A stretch of 27,148 nucleotides of DNA from a virus. Made by a program: the position numbers and the translations under genes. Where the stretch lies: positions 1 to 27,148 of IMG/VR virus record IMGVR_UViG_3300031857_012505, one strand, 5' to 3'. This document shows positions 6,443 to 14,709 of the stretch, in pieces. The notes below the pieces were generated by a model. The model was not told the DNA's origin, ran no database searches, and saw nothing but the letters and a program-made list of their open reading frames with translations. Positions within the stretch are counted from its first letter, which is position 1. Each line of letters begins with the position of its first letter.

Positions 6443-7641
6443 AATCTAATAACTTTACCCCACTTGTGGTATTTATTATAATACTCCAATATCTTATCTC
6501 TATCTAAAATGTCAAGTCCACAATAAACAGAAAACTGATCTTTCATAGTTTTATCAACTGAACAGACATGTCCATAGGATAAACCTTCATCACTTGGTGT
6601 GGGAGATATAAAAAGATTTCGATTTGTTTTACTTAAGTATTGACTGACCTTTTGATTAAAAACAACGTTTAATGCACACCCACCCGAGAACACCACATCA
6701 AAATTATACTGATCAATATAAGGTTTAATTAAATCCCAACAAAGTTCTTCAAAGACATGCTGGTTTGTCGCAGCAAGATCATAACTTTCTTGTCCCGATA
6801 AACAATTTTGTGTCAGTGGTTTACTGATAGATTTAGATAGTCCAACAATAGATGCTTTTAGATTGAATGGTAAATGAATTTCTTTTGGAAGAAGTAGATA
6901 AATGTTTCTTATCGATTCAACCCACTCTTTTCTTATCCTCCCATAAGAAGACAATCCCATTAATTTACCAGCACATATTCTTGCCTTACTTCTCAATCTC
7001 CAAAAAGGAGAATCTTCTTGACTAGTATATTGAATTAAACTATCTTCCTTTTGTGCTTCCTCCATACACTCTGCAATTTCAGCATCAGACTTATATGGAT
7101 CAATTTCAGATATTAAAGGCACGATAGCAGTATATGTACCGGGGGTAAACTTAGGCGAATTTAAAGAGTCCGATGTCAAAAGAACATCAACTTTACCATT
7201 ATCAATTTGGAGAATACTATATGTTATTTCTATTCCATCCAGATCTTTAGATATTCCATAATGCCCATACTCTATACCGCCACCATCCAGAGATATTACA
7301 AGAGCATCTTTAAATCCACTTTGATGATAGGCACCGATACAATGGGAAGTATGATGACCCATTTTTAAAAACTTTGCATTTTTAAAATAAGTTTTTACTA
7401 TTCCCAGATACTCTTCAGAGATATAACTGTATAAAACATACTGGGGTTCTTCCTTTAATTCGGATTTAGCATGTTGTAAGAATTGATGTCTAGTCTTATC
7501 CGTCAAATCTTTATGCTCAAGAGTATCATTCTTAATCTTTGTAAACCTTTCCAATTCAAAAATCCTTAGTTGATTATTTTTATCAACTAAGGTTATTGAA
7601 CAATTATGTCCTCCATGTATGGAAAGAATTTTTGAATTCAT
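6439..7641 (-). CDS. Carbamoyltransferase paralog lacking the C-terminal domain
   Basis: The 400-aa product starts MNSKILSIHGGHNCS and contains the same N-terminal domain motifs (MGHHTSHCIGAYHQS, SLDGGG, SGGCALN). PTPSDEG replaces the usual PxPGDDG loop, the one departure from the conserved motifs. It ends KVIRL at the same domain boundary as the 403-aa paralog and overlaps it by ATGA. An 87-bp stretch (7277-7363) is identical to the full-length copy (4852-4938), while the flanks have diverged. The gene starts one base after the GT25-type gene. Confidence 0.85.
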   Translation of the reverse strand: MNSKILSIHGGHNCSITLVDKNNQLRIFELERFTKIKNDTLEHKDLTDKTRHQFLQHAKSELKEEPQYVLYSYISEEYLGIVKTYFKNAKFLKMGHHTSHCIGAYHQSGFKDALVISLDGGGIEYGHYGISKDLDGIEITYSILQIDNGKVDVLLTSDSLNSPKFTPGTYTAIVPLISEIDPYKSDAEIAECMEEAQKEDSLIQYTSQEDSPFWRLRSKARICAGKLMGLSSYGRIRKEWVESIRNIYLLLPKEIHLPFNLKASIVGLSKSISKPLTQNCLSGQESYDLAATNQHVFEELCWDLIKPYIDQYNFDVVFSGGCALNVVFNQKVSQYLSKTNRNLFISPTPSDEGLSYGHVCSVDKTMKDQFSVYCGLDILDRDKILEYYNKYHKWGKVIRL

Positions 7642-7642
7642 A

Positions 7643-8428
7643 TTATTCTTGACGATCTTCTGTGACTCTCCCCAAATAAGGATCGTAATCCATGAGTTCT
7701 GCTATTCCTATCTCAGGACCACTTTGTTCCCAAAAATTTCTTAGACCATCATGACTTGATCGATGAATGAAGTCAATATGCTCAGGATGAATGGAAGATC
7801 CCAATTCAATTTTATAAAGAAATACTGGAATTGAGAAAGTATTACCCGAATTATAAATTAGATCATCTGCAACAGGACGTGGTTTCACACCATTATCAAG
7901 TTTATACTTATCACCACGAACATGATGCTTCAGAAGTTTTTCAGCATGATGTCTCGTGATCATGTATGCTGCCGTAGAAAAATCATTGACAAATCTCTTA
8001 TGAAGTTTAACATGTAAAGGACCTGTACAAATAATAGCAAGTTGAATCACATCCCAATCATATGGAACCTTTGATGCAAAATCTGTCCAGGTAAAATTCC
8101 AAAATCGAACAGGATCTAAATCTACATCATCTTCCATGATGATTGCATATGGACTATCAGATGTTTCCATCCAATGTTTGATCGCCTTTAGATGGCTAGT
8201 AATACACCCAATCTCACCAGAGGTCATCATCTCTGGGTAACGTCCTTTAATAATATCACTAAGATCATCTTCTCTACCATCATAAGCAGATATACGAGTA
8301 TAGTTTTCTATTTCCCAATACTTCATTTGATCTTCCATATATTGCATCCTTTCTGGTTGTTCATCCAGATTGAGATAATAAATTGGAGCAATATTTTTCA
8401 GTTTAAAAGCAGATTTATTTTTATCCAT
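7643..8428 (-). CDS. Glycosyltransferase family 25
   Basis: The 261-aa protein shows the GT25 (LPS galactosyltransferase) pattern: an N-terminal strand YYLNLDEQPERM, then GEIGCITSHLKAIKHW (71-86), then the nucleotide-sugar/metal motif EDD at 99-101 (IIMEDDVDLDP). It probably adds a hexose to an LPS core or similar acceptor in the cytoplasm. It overlaps the upstream fucosyltransferase-like gene by 8 bases and lies one base before the carbamoyltransferase array, so it belongs to the same operon. Donor sugar and acceptor cannot be read from the sequence. Confidence 0.85.
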   Translation of the reverse strand: MDKNKSAFKLKNIAPIYYLNLDEQPERMQYMEDQMKYWEIENYTRISAYDGREDDLSDIIKGRYPEMMTSGEIGCITSHLKAIKHWMETSDSPYAIIMEDDVDLDPVRFWNFTWTDFASKVPYDWDVIQLAIICTGPLHVKLHKRFVNDFSTAAYMITRHHAEKLLKHHVRGDKYKLDNGVKPRPVADDLIYNSGNTFSIPVFLYKIELGSSIHPEHIDFIHRSSHDGLRNFWEQSGPEIGIAELMDYDPYLGRVTEDRQE

Positions 8429-9281
8429 CTTGATATGATTTTTTTAATAAAATTGCAGTCTGTAAGAATGAACTATTTGATGTCTTCATCATATCAGATT
8501 TAGAGAGAATATACAAGTCGATGATTGCTTGTCTGACACTTTCATCAGACCTTTCAACATTAAATGGATATTCAACTCCGGTGTCATCAACAATTACCGA
8601 TCTCCATTCACCTTCGTCAGTTAATTTCTCAACATAACTGGTCTTTGGATATACGGAAACATTTTCCAATTGATTAAATTTATTTTCAAGTTCTTCATCA
8701 TCAGAACAAACAAAATATTTGGTTTCATTAGTATCAGACACTTGATTAAAAATCTGATCAAAATCTGGTTTATGTGGATCATAGAAGTCAGTGTTTCTCA
8801 AATGAACCCCGACAAAAGATTCTCCAAAATTTGAGTTAATAAAATCATTAGCCTTGTCAACCAGTTGTGAATTAAATTCAATATCACGTATTACATCTAC
8901 AATCTCATCTTCACTGAGGTAAGATAAAAGTGTGTCATTGTTATAAACTATTTTTTGTTTTTCTGTGTTTGCACAAAACTCAGAGAGGTTTTGAAGAGAC
9001 CCGAAACTTTCTGGATGATGTACACTTGTATTGAAATTCAAAAAATTACCATGCATTAAAAATTCATATTCTTGAATATCAGTCTCAAAGTAATGAAGAT
9101 TTTCTTCTATGACATGCAGATCAGTTTTAAACAAGGTACTAAACCTCGATCTACACCAATTTGTAAGTGGCCAAACAACGACTGGTTCGAATCCAGTTTT
9201 TGTACAGATTGAAAGTCCACAAACCAAAGAGTTGAATCTGTTTCCAAATCCACCATCACAATAGATATAAATTTGTTTCAT
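8421..9281 (-). CDS. Fucosyltransferase-like glycosyltransferase (GT-B, NodZ/O-FucT type)
   Basis: The 286-aa protein starts with the glycine loop CDGGFGNRFNSL (8-19) and has HLRNTD at 160-165, the HxR motif that binds the GDP-sugar diphosphate. Near the C-terminus it has SSFLQTA. This combination is typical of the alpha-1,6/O-fucosyltransferase superfamily that uses GDP-fucose. It overlaps the upstream methyltransferase by ATGA. Together with the GDP-mannose epimerase and the GT11-type gene, it points to transfer of an L-fucose- or L-galactose-type sugar. Confidence 0.7.
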   Translation of the reverse strand: MKQIYIYCDGGFGNRFNSLVCGLSICTKTGFEPVVVWPLTNWCRSRFSTLFKTDLHVIEENLHYFETDIQEYEFLMHGNFLNFNTSVHHPESFGSLQNLSEFCANTEKQKIVYNNDTLLSYLSEDEIVDVIRDIEFNSQLVDKANDFINSNFGESFVGVHLRNTDFYDPHKPDFDQIFNQVSDTNETKYFVCSDDEELENKFNQLENVSVYPKTSYVEKLTDEGEWRSVIVDDTGVEYPFNVERSDESVRQAIIDLYILSKSDMMKTSNSSFLQTAILLKKSYQDG

Positions 9282-9865
9282 ACTACCACCACCAATCTAT
9301 CATCAGATTTCTTTCTTAAATCAAGTTCGACAATATACACTTCTTTGGTTGGATAAAGATTAAGAATAAAAGACTTAAGATCTTCTGCATCTTCCTTAGT
9401 CTGAACATCTTCACAGATATAGATTCCACCATCACTAATGTATGGATAATAGTTTTCAAAATTTTTCATCTGTTGACTTAATTGATGATTAGCATCATCT
9501 AAAATAATATCAAAACTTAAGTCATGAAGATGACTCGAAATCAGATTAGGATCTTCACAATTAAAATTAAAAAGAGTAATCCTTTCGTGACTATTAATTT
9601 CCTCCATTACAGCATCACCATCAACTGGTTCATACTGATAGTGCCATTGACCATCTTCCTGAGAAAAATCTTCGATGCCATAAATTTGGGAGTTTTCAAA
9701 ATACTTCTCCCACATTTTCAGAGATCCGCCAAATAGCACTCCAATTTCTAGGACATTTAATTTTTCTGCCCTACGTTCAGAAAAAGTATCTTCATACCAC
9801 CCAATGTAACTATGTGCGGTGCCTTTGTCAGTCTTGAATTGTGTATGAATATCAGTGAGTTTCAT
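9278..9865 (-). CDS. SAM-dependent methyltransferase
   Basis: A 195-aa class I methyltransferase domain: FKTDKGTAHSYIGWY at the N-terminus, the SAM-binding glycine loop VLEIGVLFGGSLKMW, an acidic residue after strand 2 (YGIEDFSQ), and FDIILDDANHQL for strand 4. It resembles macrocin/sugar O-methyltransferases and small cephalosporin-hydroxylase-like proteins. I placed the start at ATG 9865, which has GGAG 8 bases upstream, rather than the longer in-frame start at 9898. It overlaps the upstream gene by 14 bases. Likely substrate, by context: a sugar of the glycan built by this operon. Confidence 0.8.
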   Translation of the reverse strand: MKLTDIHTQFKTDKGTAHSYIGWYEDTFSERRAEKLNVLEIGVLFGGSLKMWEKYFENSQIYGIEDFSQEDGQWHYQYEPVDGDAVMEEINSHERITLFNFNCEDPNLISSHLHDLSFDIILDDANHQLSQQMKNFENYYPYISDGGIYICEDVQTKEDAEDLKSFILNLYPTKEVYIVELDLRKKSDDRLVVVV

Positions 9866-10655
9866 GCTCTTTTCTCCAATCATCGTAGACTTGCTCATTT
9901 AAATAACCATCCAGATCTAAATCATTTTGTGTTTTGTTATGTACAGACATTATTCTTTTTTCAAAATTATCTACTGGATTATCTTTCGTTGATCCATTAC
10001 TTTTAAAATGAACAGCATATGTACCATCAACTAATTCTAAGTCCGCACAAACTTTTAACTCATCCAAATAGCCAATTTTTAAATCGTCCAGGTTGTTTCT
10101 AAGAGTAAGATTCAATGCAGGTGTCTCATGTGGAAAAGGTGTTTTATTTTCAACAAACTCTTCCATCTGAGTAATCCATCTTTGAATAAATCTCTTACAC
10201 TTGGGAATATTATTGAAGATGACAAAACTTGCAATCTCACTAATGTGTATCCCATCACCTCTTGTGTGACCACCAGTGCTCATTGTAGTGACCTGGATAT
10301 CATAGTATGGTGCAATGATGGGTTCTATATCTCTTAGAACACATACATCACTATCAATCATAATAACAGGATGATCAAAATCAATTACATGAAAAAGTTT
10401 ATTAAGAGACTTAGTTTTCATCTGAGTGGCTTTAACCCACCCCTCAGAATGAACACCACTATATTCATCAATACAATCAGTATCTAGAATACTTACCTTA
10501 TCTTTATCCTTGATTGGTTTTTGGTATTCACCAAGTCCACTATCTGCAACATAAATTCTATCTAGATTTTTACAATTTTCTATTGCAGAACTTGTAAAAA
10601 TATCTAGAAAAGGATAATAAGACTTATTCGCAGTTGTAAAAATACTATAGTTCAT
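9852..10655 (-). CDS. Glycosyltransferase, GT-A fold
   Basis: The 267-aa product begins YSIFTTANKSYYPFL and carries a DxD motif (MIDSDVCVLRD, residues 101-103) after a hydrophobic strand, as in GT8-type and related nucleotide-diphospho-sugar transferases. HETPALNLTL follows. Family assignment beyond GT-A is uncertain. It is separated from the upstream methyltransferase-like gene by 6 bases and overlaps the downstream one by 14, so it is an internal operon member. Role: transfer of one sugar of the glycan. Confidence 0.72.
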   Translation of the reverse strand: MNYSIFTTANKSYYPFLDIFTSSAIENCKNLDRIYVADSGLGEYQKPIKDKDKVSILDTDCIDEYSGVHSEGWVKATQMKTKSLNKLFHVIDFDHPVIMIDSDVCVLRDIEPIIAPYYDIQVTTMSTGGHTRGDGIHISEIASFVIFNNIPKCKRFIQRWITQMEEFVENKTPFPHETPALNLTLRNNLDDLKIGYLDELKVCADLELVDGTYAVHFKSNGSTKDNPVDNFEKRIMSVHNKTQNDLDLDGYLNEQVYDDWRKEHETH

Positions 10656-10661
10656 CTGTTA

Positions 10662-11198
10662 TCAAAGTTGAGCCACAATAATATCGTCAGCAATACATCC
10701 ATCCTCAAAAGAAATTTTATAGTCGGGATTAATATCGGTCATTGCTTCAATTAAAAGTTCTTCATCAAGATCTTCTCCCCAGTTACTTCCAGAGAGTCCA
10801 AAGATTCTACGATCATCAACTAACAAAGTGTGAGTTTTGATTGGATGCTCAAGCAGGGCTTCCAATTCAAATGGAAGTGGACACTTGTATTCACCCAGAA
10901 CATCACCATCCCAATGAGCATCTAACCAAAAGGTAGCAGGAGCATCTACTTTTGAAATGACATCTTTAAAAACTTTAAAGGTATCTCCTTCGACAATTTC
11001 TACTAGACCCTCTTCAATTTCTTTTTGAAACTTTTCAGTGTTATACTTTACTTTTTCTGGATCAATTTCAATCGAATAGATTTTTTTGAATCCACACTCT
11101 AGAGCAACTTCAACTGCTTCTCCCCATAGAGTTCCAGTTTCTACAAAAATATCATTCTTATATTTTTGCAATACTTCTTTTTTTAATGTTGTAGACAT
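10662..11198 (-). CDS. Methyltransferase-like protein (class I fold)
   Basis: The 178-aa protein shows FVETGTLWGEAVEVALECG (glycine loop region), YSIEIDPEKV (acidic residue binding the SAM ribose) and ATFWLDAHWDGD (strand 4). This is the layout of small class I SAM methyltransferase-like proteins frequent in phage and bacterial surface-sugar clusters. The glycine loop is ExGTxxG rather than ExGxGxG, so catalytic activity is not certain. It lies 3 bases downstream of the amidotransferase gene. Confidence 0.7.
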   Translation of the reverse strand: MSTTLKKEVLQKYKNDIFVETGTLWGEAVEVALECGFKKIYSIEIDPEKVKYNTEKFQKEIEEGLVEIVEGDTFKVFKDVISKVDAPATFWLDAHWDGDVLGEYKCPLPFELEALLEHPIKTHTLLVDDRRIFGLSGSNWGEDLDEELLIEAMTDINPDYKISFEDGCIADDIIVAQL

Positions 11199-11201
11199 AC
11201 T

Positions 11202-12524
11202 TTAAAATCCTCTTTTAATGTTAGCTTCAAACGGATAGTTTGATTTAGTCAGATATTCATCCAAAACAGATTTGTATTTTGAATTTTTTAATTTGTGATC
11301 CAACCAAAGAAATTCTTGTACGACGTATTTATCCAGATATGGATAGCGGGTTTCAATGCCATATGATCCCGCAACGTACTCTTCCTTTGCCAGATAAGAA
11401 ACCATAGTGCTCCCATAAAAAGATGCCCAAGGGAAAATAGTTGAAATATCTTCTGGAAATAATCCACCAAAATTACTATGAAGAAATTTTTTCTCACCAT
11501 TAAATCCATAGTCTGAAAATATTTCATCAGATCCAGATCCAGAAAGATAAACTTTCTTACCTTGTTTTTTAGCATTATCACAAATCATAGATAAACCACA
11601 AGATCCATTATCATCTTGAAGTCTTCTGTCGAATTCATTATAGTCACTGCTGGAAGAATAAATCCGATATTTAAATTCTTCTACATTTCTATTAATATAA
11701 TCTCTATATTGCCAACGATGATCTGCAAGATATTGACCAGAAGAATTACTATTAAACATGGAGAATCTTTTATCTAAGATTTCCTGATTTTCATTTCCAA
11801 CAACAGCATAAGCTTTATAAGGAACGTTTTGCTTGGTCAATTCACATGCAATAGCACCACTATCATATCCACTGGACAGACCAATAAAAATATTTTCCCT
11901 AAGATTAGATGTACGCTTACGAATAGAATTTTCAAAGGCAACAATCCAATCGGAAAAATCTGTTTTATATTGCTTCAAATCAAAATCATAAACGAAAAAT
12001 TCATTAAGTAATTTTCTCGATTCAAGATCAAAAACTTGAGTAGTATTTGCATCTAGTTTGATTGCAGTTCTAAATCCCAATGCTTTTACTGCAGATTCAT
12101 AAGTTGCAACTGCAAGAGTTTCGCCAATTGAAAACCACAATGGTTTCGTGGCAAATACGTCAGTAGATATAATAAAACGATCGTTCTTAAAGTCAACTAG
12201 AACAATTGCAAATTCACCATCAAGTTCTTTTACAAATTTATCCCCATACTTTTTGTAAAGAGGAATCAAACACTCACCATCAGAAGTATATTCACCAAAC
12301 TCTTGATAATTATAAATCTCACCATTATAGATACAGACAATCTGATCATCATGATCTACAAAAGGTTGCTCGGTAAATTCACCAGTGATGGATAAAATAT
12401 TATGTGTGAATGTATATTCATTAACTTCAATAGTCCTAGTTGCATCAGGACCACGAAATCTCATAAAATGATTTACATGATCAAAATCATCAATATCCTT
12501 ATCAGTAAAAAGAAAACTACACAT
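11202..12524 (-). CDS. asnB: Asparagine-synthase-type glutamine amidotransferase
   Basis: The 440-aa protein has an N-terminal glutaminase domain with the catalytic Cys2 directly after the initiator Met, plus RFRGPDAT (23-30) and YNGEIYNYQE (66-75). A C-terminal ATP-pyrophosphatase domain has the PP-loop as SSGYDSG (217-223) and a second motif SGSGSDEIF. Canonical AsnB is ~550 aa, so this is a compact version. It uses glutamine nitrogen and ATP to amidate a carboxylate. In this operon the acceptor may be a uronic acid made by the neighbouring dehydrogenase rather than aspartate; that is inference. It overlaps the upstream gene by one base. Confidence 0.88.
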   Translation of the reverse strand: MCSFLFTDKDIDDFDHVNHFMRFRGPDATRTIEVNEYTFTHNILSITGEFTEQPFVDHDDQIVCIYNGEIYNYQEFGEYTSDGECLIPLYKKYGDKFVKELDGEFAIVLVDFKNDRFIISTDVFATKPLWFSIGETLAVATYESAVKALGFRTAIKLDANTTQVFDLESRKLLNEFFVYDFDLKQYKTDFSDWIVAFENSIRKRTSNLRENIFIGLSSGYDSGAIACELTKQNVPYKAYAVVGNENQEILDKRFSMFNSNSSGQYLADHRWQYRDYINRNVEEFKYRIYSSSSDYNEFDRRLQDDNGSCGLSMICDNAKKQGKKVYLSGSGSDEIFSDYGFNGEKKFLHSNFGGLFPEDISTIFPWASFYGSTMVSYLAKEEYVAGSYGIETRYPYLDKYVVQEFLWLDHKLKNSKYKSVLDEYLTKSNYPFEANIKRGF

Positions 12525-13225
12525 CAGAATGTTCTACTATGATTTGATACGATTACTTGAGGCATAATTGAATTGCCTCTAATTGTATTAGCAACACCAG
12601 GAAGAATGGATAGATTAATACCGAGTTGATGGCACACAAAAGGAAAACTTAACTGATCTCTGGATGAGAACATACATATTTGTTCCCACCACATTAATCC
12701 CATCTTTTGAGTCAATTCATTATTGCGCTGAAATCTTACGGGAAGTTCATACAATCCATTACCTTCAGGATAGCACATATCTTTATAAAAGGCAAGTTGA
12801 TCATCAATCAAATTTGGATAATCAAATTTTATCTCTTTGATAAACTCACCCTCTTCATAAATGCATTGACGTTGTGGATGTTCAAAGACTGCAACATCAG
12901 TATCTTTAAGGTAGGTTTCTACAAGTTGATTTGGATCTTGATCTAAAATATGTGTGGAATCAATCCAAAAATAGTAATCATATCCTGGGAGAAATGCAAA
13001 AGGAATTATCTTATAAATTTTTGCGTTTCTCCTGTTTGCATAAACTGGGTCCGCAGAAAATTGAATAGCAGAATGTTGATTCCAATATTGAAGATCAGGA
13101 TGCTCAATCCAATCTTTACTATCACTTTCATTATCTACAAAAGCATGATAATCAACGTTATCAAATTTCTTTTGTGGTAAAAGACTATTTGTTCCTATTG
13201 AAGCAGTTATAACAGCAATCTTCAT
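12524..13225 (-). CDS. Glycosyltransferase-like protein (DUF616/TOD1-MUCI70 type)
   Basis: The 233-aa protein begins KIAVITASIGTNSLL. It contains NAKIYKIIPFAFLPGYDYYFWIDST (67-91), where the WIDS segment corresponds to the DxD-like site of the TOD1/MUCI70 (former DUF616) glycosyltransferases, and ends with FSSRDQLSFPFV. These features match that family's shape. Donor and acceptor are unknown. The start overlaps the upstream dehydrogenase by ATGA, and the end overlaps asnB by one base. Confidence 0.65.
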   Translation of the reverse strand: MKIAVITASIGTNSLLPQKKFDNVDYHAFVDNESDSKDWIEHPDLQYWNQHSAIQFSADPVYANRRNAKIYKIIPFAFLPGYDYYFWIDSTHILDQDPNQLVETYLKDTDVAVFEHPQRQCIYEEGEFIKEIKFDYPNLIDDQLAFYKDMCYPEGNGLYELPVRFQRNNELTQKMGLMWWEQICMFSSRDQLSFPFVCHQLGINLSILPGVANTIRGNSIMPQVIVSNHSRTF

Positions 13226-13998
13226 GGTTCAACACTTCTATGCTTATCATTCAGTTCTCTAATAAACTTAATCAAAGGACTTTGACTAAACTTTTCAAGT
13301 TCATAATTATCTTTTGTTAGGCAATGACTTTCCCATCCAAACTTACCATCACTACCAGGAACTTGAGAATGTGAATGACCAATCCTCTCATCAAGTCCAA
13401 CCATTTCAGCAAAATTAGCATAAGTAGATTCACAACCTTGCTGCTGATGTGCTAGGTACATCTCATTAAAGAAAGTAACCCTGAGTGCCAAGAAAGCATT
13501 TTCAGCATACTTGACTAGTGCTGCTGTTTTAATGTCAGTAATTTTAATATCTTTGACATGGGCCAGTCTAGTTTTAAAGATATCTGCAACCTTCATAGCG
13601 GCATCTTCATCACCACCAAGGATAAAGAATTTTTGTCCTTGGAACATTTTAATAGGATTAGTCTTGTTCAAATATTCTGGACTATGCAAAATTTTAATGT
13701 TGGTATATCGATCAACAACATCTGAATAAAATTCAGGAGTAGCAGTTGACTTGCAGCAAACTGGAGTATTAGGTAACATATTCTCATTCAATTCTGATAA
13801 GACAGAATCCAATAGTTGAAAACCTTCTGCTTTTGGTGTATCAACAGAAACAAATACAGCATCAAATTCTTGATTTTTAAAGTCACTAATTTTATTATTA
13901 TTGAATTTTGGATCAATAATAGTTTTCTCACCCTCAGAAAAAATTGATGCTACAGCAGATCCAACGAATCCAAACCCAACAATTAAAACTTTGTACAT
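13222..13998 (-). CDS. UDP-glucose/GDP-mannose 6-dehydrogenase family, short form
   Basis: The 258-aa product has the NAD-binding GFGFVG (8-13), the linker-helix pattern LVKYAENAFLALRVTFFNE (Lys163, Asn167, Asn178-Glu179) and the catalytic cysteine 226 in a divergent GWESHCLTKD (normally GGxCxPKD). Family enzymes oxidise the C6 alcohol of a nucleotide sugar to a uronic acid in two NAD steps. Normal members are ~430 aa; this protein stops soon after the catalytic Cys and lacks the C-terminal UDP-binding domain. Substrate binding therefore must differ or need a partner. The gene lies directly against the GT2-type gene without a gap. Confidence 0.82.
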   Translation of the reverse strand: MYKVLIVGFGFVGSAVASIFSEGEKTIIDPKFNNNKISDFKNQEFDAVFVSVDTPKAEGFQLLDSVLSELNENMLPNTPVCCKSTATPEFYSDVVDRYTNIKILHSPEYLNKTNPIKMFQGQKFFILGGDEDAAMKVADIFKTRLAHVKDIKITDIKTAALVKYAENAFLALRVTFFNEMYLAHQQQGCESTYANFAEMVGLDERIGHSHSQVPGSDGKFGWESHCLTKDNYELEKFSQSPLIKFIRELNDKHRSVEP

Positions 13999-14709
13999 TT
14001 ACTTAACTCCATGCTTTTCTTTACAATATAAAAGTTCACCATTAAATTTTTTCTGGTAATCTTCCTTTAAATACATTGAAGATATTTGATCTTCATGAAC
14101 TCTATTAGACACTAATACATCATGATAATATATGGGATCTCCATATCTTTCCTTAGCATGATAATAAAATTCACAATCCATCATCATAACTAGATTTGGA
14201 TCAAATTTAACTTGGTCGAAAACTTCTCGTCTTGCTGCTAAGACAGAAGGAGAACTAATTGTATTAACACCATTAATTATATCACCATTCCAAGCGGGAT
14301 ACAAATCACCATAAAAAGAATTTCCGTCATTTTTAGTGTGATTACAAGCACACAATAACCATTTGGTATTCTCATCAAAAGCATTATAAATTTTTTCTAG
14401 TGCTTCGTCATCATAGAAAAAATCATCTTGGAACATTACTTTTATAATCTCACCAGAACAATTTTCAATGGCATTATTAGTGTTTGCTGGTCCATTTCCA
14501 CGTTGTTCTTCATTCTTTAAATAAACAATTTTGAATTTTCCCCTATATTGATAGATGACTTTTAACAATTCATTATCAATACTATGATCTGAAATGACAA
14601 CTTCAAAATCTTTAAATGTCTGTATTTCAATAGTTCTGAATAGGTCTTCTAAAAATTCATTTCCTCTTCCCTTAGATTCATAAGTAGGAATAGCAATAGA
14701 CATCTTCAT
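13999..14709 (-). CDS. Glycosyltransferase family 2
   Basis: A 236-aa GT-A enzyme: MSIAIPTYES at the N-terminus, FEVVISDHS for the nucleotide-binding strand, then a DD pair at 95-96 (MFQDDFFYDDEAL) in the metal-binding position. ATG at 14709 overlaps the stop of the fucosyltransferase gene (ATGA). The in-frame TTG at 14721 is less likely. It adds one sugar residue in the cytoplasm, with unknown donor. Confidence 0.85.
   Translation of the reverse strand: MKMSIAIPTYESKGRGNEFLEDLFRTIEIQTFKDFEVVISDHSIDNELLKVIYQYRGKFKIVYLKNEEQRGNGPANTNNAIENCSGEIIKVMFQDDFFYDDEALEKIYNAFDENTKWLLCACNHTKNDGNSFYGDLYPAWNGDIINGVNTISSPSVLAARREVFDQVKFDPNLVMMMDCEFYYHAKERYGDPIYYHDVLVSNRVHEDQISSMYLKEDYQKKFNGELLYCKEKHGVK

Noticed and set aside
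6470-6477. AATAAATA late-promoter-like match
   Set aside because: It lies inside the 400-aa carbamoyltransferase gene, encoding part of YNKYHK, a conserved sequence in the paralogs, so it is most simply a coding coincidence.
11288-11581. A 97-aa frame within the amidotransferase gene
   Set aside because: It is an alternative frame of the intact asnB-like gene, with a low-complexity hydrophobic product and no start signals.
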